A stretch of DNA of 13,785 nt from Phoronis ovalis (Eukaryota > Phoronida > Phoronidae). Below, piece by piece: positions 9,501 to 13,785 of this stretch. The stretch covers positions 1-13,785 of the forward strand of contig JAOXYB010036118.1 of assembly GCA_028565635.1 (NCBI GenBank), given 5' to 3'. The translations under genes and the position numbers were made by a program. The notes beneath the pieces were generated by a model, which saw only the letters and a program-made list of their open reading frames with translations, made no database searches and was not told where the DNA came from. Each line of letters opens with the position of its first letter. Within the stretch, counting starts at the first letter, position 1.

Positions 9501-9618
9501 GTACAGTACTTTTATAAATAAAAGAAACCAGTTTCTTTTCTTTGAGTCTATGTTACCAATTAATGCATTCATTGCACCCTCGTTACCTTCATTGCTCTGT
9601 AGTGCAACAATCTTTTCA
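414..9618 (-). CDS. RIGI-like: RIG-I-like receptor (CARD + DExD/H RNA helicase) gene, partial, five internal exons
   Basis: Partial gene read right to left as the join 9618-9449, 5509-5316, 3529-3337, 1304-1132 and 561-414. The product would be a cytosolic sensor of viral double-stranded or 5'-triphosphate RNA that signals through CARD-CARD contacts; this role is known for the family and not shown here. Directly seen are a CARD C-terminal half, a roughly 130-residue linker, an LRNYQ motif, Walker A APTGSGKT and motif Ia [15 protein letters not shown], in the order found in RIG-I and MDA5. All four junctions use GT-AG sites with matching phases (1, 0, 1, 0), and exon E ends in phase 1 for a further exon beyond the left edge. 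Motif Ia and the HICEEHL stretch look closer to RIG-I than to MDA5. Dicer shares a similar helicase start but has no CARD, so it is unlikely. The start codon, DECH box, helicase domain 2 and C-terminal domain are not in view. Confidence 0.85.
562..1131 (-). other. Intron between exons D and E (570 bp)
   Basis: The transcript-strand donor GTAAAAAAG at 1131 and the acceptor GATGTAG at 562 define this AT-rich intron. The acceptor is preceded by a run of nine T on the transcript strand. I see no coding frame or named repeat inside. Confidence 0.85.
1132..1304 (-). CDS. RLR exon D: start of helicase domain with Walker A motif
   Basis: This 173-bp exon encodes the entry to the RNA-dependent ATPase core. 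After two bases that complete exon C's last codon come 57 codons ending in phase 0 at donor GAG|GTAAAA. Residues 21-25 read LRNYQ, the Q-motif-like adenine-binding segment of RLR and Dicer helicases. Residues 42-49 read APTGSGKT (1179-1156), the phosphate-binding Walker A loop with its catalytic lysine and threonine. Between them, [15 protein letters not shown] matches the RLR helix-strand unit, and HVALHICE continues the helix into exon E. The acceptor is TTTGATAG at 1305-1306, rather poor in pyrimidines. It is preferred over two nearby CAGs because it alone matches the phase of exon C. The reading frame is intact and the key residues are present, so ATP binding is expected. Confidence 0.92.
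1305..3336 (-). other. Intron between exons C and D (about 2.0 kb)
   Basis: The donor GTACC is at 3336 and the acceptor GATAG at 1305. The sequence is AT-rich with no convincing gene. A 66-codon open frame at 2114-2314 on the minus strand shows no family resemblance and is not needed by the phase chain, so it is treated as chance. No clear repeat was recognised in this intron. Confidence 0.7.
3337..3529 (-). CDS. RLR exon C: Asn/Ser/Gly-rich linker
   Basis: This 193-bp exon follows an acceptor reading TTTCATTTTCAG (CAG at 3530-3532) and precedes donor GTACC (G at 3336). It starts in phase 0, matching exon B, and ends in phase 1 after 64 codons, matching exon D. The peptide begins [16 protein letters not shown] and is dominated by Asn, Ser, Gly and Asp with no predicted helix, so it is probably disordered. 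With exon B it makes a linker of about 128 residues between CARD and helicase, plausible for an MDA5-like or RIG-I-like layout. A second CAG at 3521-3523 could serve as an alternative acceptor removing three residues (LKQ) while keeping the frame. No function is assigned beyond tethering. The methionine at 3520 is internal in this model, though an alternative promoter using it cannot be excluded. Confidence 0.65.
3650..3720. repeat. Direct repeat, 21-base units spaced 50 bases
   Basis: The sequence cataaggtcacaattgatgta at 3650-3670 recurs at 3700-3720 with 18 of 21 bases identical. The spacing is exactly 50 bases, suggesting an old tandem duplication. Each copy includes AAGGTCA. Confidence 0.7.
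4088..4150. repeat. TG/CA microsatellite with a switch in strand sense
   Basis: A short TG-rich run (about 4090-4105) flips into a longer CA/CG-A run (4109-4148). At the switch, TGTGTGTA at 4098-4105 and TACACACA at 4109-4116 form a perfect 8-base stem with a 3-base loop. Repeat length is probably polymorphic. Confidence 0.9.
4143..4200. repeat. Direct repeat after the microsatellite
   Basis: acacatataagaagttacta (4143-4162) recurs at 4181-4200 with only one inserted or substituted position near the middle. It probably arose by slippage from the adjacent microsatellite. Confidence 0.65.
4567..5211. mobile_element. Non-autonomous DNA transposon (MITE-like), TTAA-flanked, 645 bp
   Basis: The left end TTAA-AGTTGGGGTGCCAGAATCT (4567-4589) is the reverse complement of the right end (5189-5211) at 22 of 23 positions. 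Both ends abut TTAA, the duplication made by piggyBac-type and Kolobok-type transposases. Read outward to inward, the terminal repeat is 19 bases, then similarity fades. The 600-bp interior has no transposase, only short frames, so it would depend on a partner in trans. It also contains a 9-base stem with a 2-base loop at 4732-4751. It lies in the intron between exons B and C, ending about 105 bp from exon B. Superfamily is uncertain: the AGTTGGGG end is not the CCC start typical of piggyBac. Confidence 0.7.
4732..4751. repeat. Perfect 9-base inverted repeat inside the TTAA element
   Basis: TTTTGGTGG and CCACCAAAA are separated by TT, giving a tight hairpin or a protein-binding palindrome in the left third of the element. 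Confidence 0.8.
5316..5509 (-). CDS. RLR exon B: acidic inter-domain linker
   Basis: This 194-bp exon follows a good acceptor (pyrimidine-rich run ending CCTTTGTAG at 5510-5511) and ends before the donor GTAAAA at 5315. Two bases complete the lysine codon begun by exon A, then 64 codons follow, ending in phase 0. The peptide is hydrophilic and rich in Asp, Glu, Ser and Lys (for example [16 protein letters not shown]), then turns slightly more ordered in [18 protein letters not shown] recognise no domain. Its place between CARD and helicase fits the flexible, poorly conserved linker of RIG-I and MDA5. The assignment rests on the open frame, splice signals, phase match to both neighbours, and a composition richer in charged codons than the surrounding AT-rich intron. 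A TTAA-flanked element ends about 105 bp from its donor side. Confidence 0.68.
6704..6862 (+). repeat. Dispersed repeat fragment (second half of the 275-295 bp unit)
   Basis: The stretch contains gcattttacccacttttcgagg, cccaccaacctaaggcctttgtaa and cacctttgaattgtcca. These align in order with the unit at about 11195-11330 (catttgacccacttttcaag, cacccaccaacctatggcc). It is a solo, decayed copy of the family that forms the array at 10.34-11.83 kb. Confidence 0.75.
7769..7911 (+). other. TATA-like box, CACGTG palindrome and 31-codon frame (speculative small transcript)
   Basis: This stretch stands out from the AT-rich intron by balanced composition. TATATAAG lies at 7769-7776, the 10-base palindrome GTCACGTGAC at 7781-7790, and an ATG at 7816 opens a 31-codon frame to TGA at 7909. 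The frame's start is basic ([15 protein letters not shown]). A run of seven T at 7856-7862 could end a Pol III transcript but would sit inside the frame. I recognise no family, and it may be chance. Confidence 0.2.
8224..9040. mobile_element. Inverted-repeat element, about 0.8 kb, non-coding
   Basis: The left end ggacaactcgccgaaaa (8224-8240) matches the reverse complement of 9001-9017 at 16 of 17 positions. Its first ten bases match the reverse complement of 9031-9040 exactly, so the right boundary is either 9017 or 9040. Each end also folds on itself: gacaactcg at 8225-8233 pairs with cgagttgtc at 8265-8273, and aactccccgaa at 8984-8994 pairs imperfectly with 9003-9013. The interior is AT-rich and has no transposase frame. 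No target duplication is obvious. The repeated sub-terminal motif in both orientations resembles a foldback or MITE-type element; family not assigned. Confidence 0.6.
8598..8735. repeat. AT-rich degenerate tandem repeat inside the 8.2-9.0 kb element
   Basis: Three diverged units start near 8598, 8658 and 8703. Each reads roughly tttttaata-k-catacaacataytggtaatttta followed by a T-rich spacer. A weaker related stretch is near 8537. Spacing varies (about 60 then 45 bases), so this is a decayed tandem array. Confidence 0.5.
9165..9345 (+). repeat. Dispersed repeat fragment (first half of the 275-295 bp unit)
   Basis: The string gaacaaacaaagctgttagtcaccatattgg, then cgatcaaaattgc, ccaaatatgaaggtgatc and gaactgaagctgttattgcaagac, follows the order seen in the array to the right (aacaaacatgg, gccatattgg, ggtcaaaatt, atatgaagctgat, actgaagcagttatt). 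The copy stops near the exon A donor side and lacks the second half of the unit. Confidence 0.7.
9449..9618 (-). CDS. RLR exon A: C-terminal half of a CARD
   Basis: This 170-bp exon lies between an acceptor ending TTCCAG (9619-9621 on the minus strand) and the donor GTATG (9444-9448). It begins with the third base of a split codon, encodes 56 full codons and ends in phase 1. The peptide has [16 protein letters not shown], a basic SKKRNWF turn and the helix-helix sequence [20 protein letters not shown]. This follows the end of RLR CARDs, where an I-x-A/N-x-G-N-x-x-G segment is followed by W-F-x-x-F-x-x-x-L-x-x-x-G-x-x-E-L. CARDs mediate homotypic signalling with a mitochondrial adaptor in animals. 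The first three or so helices must be on an upstream exon, which I could not find between 9619 and 13785. The in-frame methionine at 9572 is internal to the domain and is not a plausible start. Reading past 9449 runs into intron and a stop. Confidence 0.8.
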
Positions 9619-9678
9619 CTGGAACAATATATATAAGCATTAAATTATATGCAAGCTGAGACTCATTAAAATATAATA

Positions 9679-9754
9679 GATGATGTTGATTTTAAAAAAT
9701 AGACGTCCAAGTATCTCCAAAAGTGTGTTTATAAACATTAAAATCAACTTCATC
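9679..9754. repeat. Inverted repeat (17-base core arms) just upstream of the exon A acceptor
   Basis: gatgatgttgattttaa (9679-9695) and ttaaaatcaacttcatc (9738-9754) are complementary at 16 of 17 positions around a 42-base loop. Weaker complementarity continues outward to gagactc at 9658 and gagctc at 9778, so the full structure may span about 121 bp. It lies in the intron on the transcript strand, 40-60 nt before the splice acceptor. Confidence 0.75.
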
Positions 9755-9792
9755 TTCTACTAAATATAATTTGAGCTCATAGATTTCAATGT

Positions 9793-9818
9793 CACTTGAT
9801 GAGACAGCCCATCAAGTG
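9793..9818. repeat. Short perfect hairpin
   Basis: CACTTGATG (9793-9801) and CATCAAGTG (9810-9818) are perfect 9-base complementary arms around an 8-base loop (AGACAGCC). Confidence 0.8.
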
Positions 9819-10236
9819 TGGCATTATAATATGTTAGTTATGCAATATCATACTAAAATATATTATTTAGTAGCCTTAAAGTAATGCTGGCCTGGGATGC
9901 TGACAAAAACTATATGTTACAAGAACGATTCTCCTGTGCACAGGCCCAAGTATGTCCGGGGGTCTATGGCTGCAATGCCATTTCTGTCTTTTCCTTATAC
10001 TTATTATAGAATGATTTAAAATTAAAAGCCAACTTCATCAATATTAACCATGAATTACTGTTTCCGGGAGCATATGTAACTTTTTAAACAAGGTGTTTGT
10101 ACGAATTATTAATCCTCTTGCTGGCATATATTTTAAAAGAAATTATAGCCAAACTCAAACCTAACCTACACTTGGGCACATATAACAGGTCAACTCAATA
10201 CATGAATATTCGATTGCAAACAAAGAAAATTTAAAT

Positions 10237-10255
10237 AGGTCAAGGTCAAAGGTCA
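10237..10255 (+). promoter_or_regulatory. Three consecutive AGGTCA half-sites (possible nuclear receptor element)
   Basis: AGGTCA occurs at 10237-10242, 10243-10248 and 10250-10255, which is a direct repeat with no spacer followed by one with a one-base spacer (DR0 then DR1). AGGTCA is the classic half-site of RXR, HNF4, COUP and ERR-type receptors. TCAAGGTCA, an extended monomer site, is included here and recurs at 10393-10401 and 11690-11698 in the adjacent repeats. The site match is direct; any regulatory function is inference, and a repeat-derived origin is likely. Confidence 0.35.
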
Positions 10256-10339
10256 TATGCTCATCAGATGCACAATCCTCACAATAGCATATGCTTGGCT
10301 TGCAACAGTGTCTCTATTTTGCATTTCCAAGATATGGGC

Positions 10340-11830
10340 ACAAATAGAATAAACATGGCTGCCAGTTAGCCATATTGGAAGTGTGGAGCTGATCAAGGTC
10401 ATGGAGTTTTAAAGATATCACAAACATATATAGTGGCCAGTAAGCTATATTAGAAGCAATAAGGTCCAAAATTGCACTTGACCTGTATTTTGACCTATAT
10501 TTACCATCTGCCTAATATGAAGTTGAGCTAAAGTTTTATTACAAAAAGGTTAACCATTACGTTCTGGACAAATGCTTTGCCTCCTCTGCTTTGCTTAGAG
10601 TAAAATAGGCGATAATAAAATTAAACTGTATTTTTTTCTTCAGACTTCACACTACAGTTCGATTTTGGCCATTTTGGATTAAGTGATCTGGGTCACAATT
10701 ACCATTGAAATGTATGCTGATCTGTATTTACCCCGTAACAAATATGAAGCTGATCGGATAACAATTGAAGCAGTTATTGGGAGACACAGAAAGTATTACA
10801 CATAAATAATGTTGAAGATTTAAAAATCACCTAGCCTATTACGCCCAACAACCTATGGCCTTCTTGTATCCACCTTCAAATTGTCCAGTTAATGCTTCAT
10901 CTTTCTGGTATGCGATGCAATGTGATGTACCCTCTTGGTTACAAACACGGCTGCCAGTAGGCCATATTGGAAGTAATATAGGTCAAAATTACACCTAACT
11001 TGCACTTTGACCCATACTTACATTGCATCAAGTATGAAGTTGATAGATAAAAACTGACAGAAGCTGTTATTATAGTGATGTACAATTTCGAGAACAAACA
11101 TGGCCGTCAGTCGGTCCTCTACTTACCCTATATCGAATACGGAGCTGCTCAGATAAAAACTGAAGCAGTTATTGTGAAACAAAGAAAGTGTCATGTGCAA
11201 AAAATGTCAAAGATTCAGATCGGCATTTGACCCACTTTTCAAGATCATTTCAAAACATCACCTAGCCTATAATAATTACACCCACCAACCTATGGCCATT
11301 GTAAATCCACCTAGTCTACTCAATGCTTTGTCTTTATGGTATGCGTGCAATCTAACATGCCTTCTCAGGAACAAACATGGCCACCAGTCAGCCATCTTTG
11401 AAGTGATCTCGGTCAAAATCTTACCAGACCTGTACTTTGACCTGTGTCAAATATGAAGCTGATAAAATAGAAACTTGAGCAGTTTTTGCGAGACAAAGAT
11501 TAAAATCACCATTTGACCCACTTTTCCAAGTCATTCCAAAATGTGACCTAGCTTATTACGGCCCCTTGCCTATGACCTTCGAATCTTCCAGTCAACGTTT
11601 CGTCTTTCCTGCAACTCACGCAAAGAAACATGCACTCTCGGGAACAAACATGGCCGCCAATCAGCCATAATGGAAGAAATCAAGGTCAAAAATTAAGACC
11701 GACCTGTATTTACTCTGCGCCAAATATGAAGCTGATTAGGTAGAAACTGAAGCTGCTTTCGCTAGAAAAAGAAAGTGTTATGGATGACGCCAACGATGCC
11801 GAAAACAGCACATAGCCTATGACTATATGC
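10340..11830 (+). repeat. Decayed tandem array, unit about 275-295 bp
   Basis: At least five diverged copies lie head to tail. The anchor aacaaacatgg (or acaaacacgg) occurs at 10940, 11093, 11370 and 11643, giving spacings of 153 (a truncated unit), 277 and 273. The following gccatattgg-like motif occurs at 10369, 10668 and 10961, with a half unit at 10443. Within each unit the order is aacatggcc-gcc, gccatattggaag, ggtcaaaattac, gacctgtactttgacc, caaatatgaagctgat, aaaactgaagcagttatt, gagacaaagaaagtgt, tttgacccacttttc, cacctagcctatta, ccacctatggcc. Solo fragments at 6704-6862 and 9165-9345 show the family is also dispersed. I find no protein in it. Indels differ between copies, so the array is old. 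Confidence 0.8.
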
Positions 11831-12561
11831 CCATGTGCTATGTGCGATGGGCATAAATAACTTTTTTTTTTTATGCGGCTGTTTTGGGTAACTATATATT
11901 TCAATAACATATTCAGTGGTCGAAAACAGGCTATGGTACCTGGTTACGTTTGCAACGAGGTCGAAGTTTTGTACGTTATCATGTATGAATTTTTGAGAAA
12001 ATGAATGAATAAAAAAATCAGTTGTTTAATTTGTTAAATTATGTATAAATAATTTTAAAAAGCCAGTCTTGGTCATATAAACTCCATTGCCATTTCTACC
12101 TGTGTGTATACGCAGCATGCACAAAACTGTAGAACAGCTCTGCTGATCGAAGGTACATTCTATGAGACTCAGGGTACCACTGTGTAATATACTCCACAAC
12201 CAGGCTATACTTGCACATAAAAGATTGCACTCGGGGTATGTTTGTGTAGTCATACGATTTTGAGAATTATCCTGTCACACTGCTTAAATTGACTATTTGG
12301 GCGAAAGGAATTGCATATTATGAATATGAAGCATATATGTTTTAGAAGTACAGTTCGGTCCATTAATCAAAATAATAAATTAAAGAAATGTATAGTTATC
12401 TCAAATTTACGTCATTGCTCATTACATTTCATTAGCAAAAAAATGTTAAATGATTGTTTTCATTGTCTTTTAAAAGGAATAGTAGAATTGCTTGTAAAAA
12501 AAGTACTGGTATTTAATAAATAGAAACCCTGGTGAGTTGTAGCTTGACCTTTGTTAGTAAA

Positions 12562-12681
12562 ATACTTCCTGTTAGCATATGCTCCTACAACAAATGTTGA
12601 TTACGAGCAATATTTAAAAAAACACTTCCTGTTGGAATATGCTCCTATAAAATGTCAATTACGAGCAACATTTAAGAAAAC
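12562..12681. repeat. Two-copy 60-bp tandem repeat
   Basis: The unit acttcctgtt-r-g-m-atatgctccta, aaatgt-y-r-attacgagcaa and atttaa-r-aaaa occurs at 12564 and again at 12624, exactly 60 bases apart. Identity is high, with a handful of substitutions and small compensating indels. This is the freshest-looking tandem duplication in the window. Confidence 0.85.
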
Positions 12682-12986
12682 AGCGGTGCTGATATAAAAG
12701 TGTGCAGCGCAGAGCTTGATCGTAGAGAACACTCAATGACACACACATCATACAGTCACTTTCAATGATAGTTCCTCCCCGGAGCCATTCTTACCTAACT
12801 TCAAAGACATTTTGTACAGTCTTTCCTATAAAACTGGGGGGCACAAATGCTGGGTCCACATGCGCGAACAAAAAATCACGTGAAAAGGGTAAAAAATTTC
12901 AACCAAGTGCGTAACGCGCATTCCACGTTAAGGGTATATATTTAGCTAAATATTGGCAAATAGGGTGTTGCTTTTAGCACGAGTTA

Positions 12987-13057
12987 CAGATGCATAAAAA
13001 GCGTATGTTTTTCACCACCAGATGCGCAAAAAGGGTAAACTTTTCAGCCATCAGATG
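12987..13057. repeat. Short tandem repeat, unit 32-33 bases
   Basis: cagatgc starts at 12987 and 13019, and cagatg at 13052. The first two are followed by aaaaa-gcgta-ttttca-style sequence. A more distant relative (gtgaaaagggtaaaaaatttcaacca) is at 12880-12905. The units are diverged and their function is unknown. Confidence 0.55.
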
Positions 13058-13785
13058 AAAGTCACCCCAGCATAAAACTTTGGTAAGAAATTACCATGGC
13101 AGGGTGCATAGAAAAGCTAAAAATTGTCCCACGTAACATCATTTACCCTTCAGCTTCTGGGGCCCTCGCAGAGCCAGGCTGGGAAAAATTAATAGCTGTG
13201 CATACACAACCCATTGTAACATATACAATCAACTTCATTGCACATCTCCCATCATCTGTGAAGGATAATATGCTAGCTTCATACATTCTACATAATGTTA
13301 CTTAATTATGAAATAGGTCTGAATTTATTTTTGGCAGTCAGGGCCTGGTAATAATGAGAGGTAACATTTTTTTATTTTTGGATGCATAGGGGATGCATTT
13401 TTATTTTGGCCTTCGTCAAGAACTGAATTCTCCTGAACATTTATTAATCTAAAGAGTATATACGTAGAAAAAATTAGACTTCAAATATTATTAACAAGTT
13501 TAATGACTTGACAGAGAGGCCTGCAAGTTTACAAATATTGATATTTTCTTTAATTTCTAACAATTTTAGTTAACATTTTCTCTTTCAAACCATATCTTAA
13601 AATGTCCTTAAAAATGCATCAGAGGCTATAAATTGTGTTCTAAATTTCATAATTTTCCCACGGGGGAGTACCTCCGGACCTCTCTTCAATACATACCACC
13701 AGTTCTACATAAATAATAGGTTTTTTAAATAACATACTACCATGCCATTCTTTATCAGACAACAGAAAAGAACACTGCAATGTGA

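Larger units (their letters stand above)
9619..13785 (-). other. Region upstream of exon A (intron or 5' flank), no gene found
   Basis: Exon A begins mid-codon, so at least its immediate right flank is intron. I searched the minus strand for a first CARD half, a start-codon exon or a promoter and found none that I can support. The content is repeats: an inverted repeat beside the acceptor, a decayed tandem array (10.34-11.83 kb), a 60-bp tandem duplication and 32-bp repeats. Open frames at 11710-11910 (minus), 12026-12253 (minus), 12311-12523 (plus) and 13096-13305 (plus) carry no recognised domain. The last 450 bases are AT-rich, with a small GC-rich patch (about 13660-13685) that may be a repeat end. 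Confidence 0.6.

Noticed and set aside
11193-11456. 87-codon plus-strand frame, the longest in the window
   Set aside because: It lies wholly in the decayed tandem array, and the sister copies do not keep the frame open.
10340-11830. CRISPR-like repeat array
   Set aside because: Units are long, diverged and contiguous with no unique spacers, and the DNA is from an animal genome.
12026-12253. 75-codon minus-strand frame as an upstream RLR exon
   Set aside because: No CARD-like helix pattern, Cys-rich composition unlike a CARD, and no convincing splice sites in the phase that exon A needs.
13096-13305. 69-codon plus-strand frame with a good ATG context (accATGG)
   Set aside because: No recognised domain and no upstream or downstream support; it lies among short repeats. 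It could be a small gene, but I cannot support it.

Overview
This is animal nuclear DNA. It is strongly AT-rich, introns are long relative to short exons, splice sites are GT-AG, and there is dense non-coding repeat material, a CA microsatellite and no bacterial-style operon. The recognisable gene is a CARD-plus-DExD/H-helicase RNA sensor of the RIG-I-like receptor (RLR) family. Its divergence from the vertebrate proteins, together with the repeat-laden AT-rich introns, suggests an invertebrate. A lophotrochozoan such as a bivalve mollusc is my best guess, but the species assignment is inference only.

The gene runs on the minus strand, so its 5' end is to the right. Five internal exons can be placed. 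Exon A (9618-9449) encodes the last half of a CARD. Exon B (5509-5316) encodes an acidic linker. Exon C (3529-3337) encodes an Asn/Ser/Gly-rich linker. Exon D (1304-1132) encodes the LRNYQ motif and the Walker A motif APTGSGKT. Exon E (561-414) encodes helicase motif Ia. The phases chain without a break: A ends in phase 1, B runs 1 to 0, C 0 to 1, D 1 to 0, E 0 to 1. This gives an uninterrupted reading frame of about 290 residues and is the strongest evidence that these are real, consecutive exons. The start codon, the first half of this CARD (and any earlier CARD), the DECH box and all later helicase and C-terminal RNA-binding exons lie outside the window or were not found.

The introns and the region right of exon A are filled with repeats. 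The intron between B and C (3530-5315) holds a 645-bp element with inverted ends flanked by TTAA, a CA/TG microsatellite and a 50-bp-spaced direct repeat. The 3.9-kb intron between A and B (5510-9448) holds a second inverted-repeat element of about 0.8 kb (8224-9040), an AT-rich tandem degenerate repeat, and two pieces of a dispersed repeat family. That family forms a decayed tandem array (about 10.34-11.83 kb, unit about 275-295 bp) to the right of exon A. Further right are a clean 60-bp tandem duplication (12562-12681) and short 32-bp repeats (about 12.99-13.06 kb). An imperfect inverted repeat (core 9679-9754) lies about 60 nt upstream of the exon A splice acceptor.

Functionally, the window is a slice of one cytosolic antiviral RNA-sensor gene. 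Exon A supplies part of the signalling CARD, B and C the tether, and D and E the start of the RNA-dependent ATPase core. I see no second convincing protein-coding gene, no tRNA or rRNA, no CRISPR array, and no clearly new multi-gene system. The most unusual material is the repeat structure around the immune gene, including three consecutive AGGTCA half-sites at 10237-10255.
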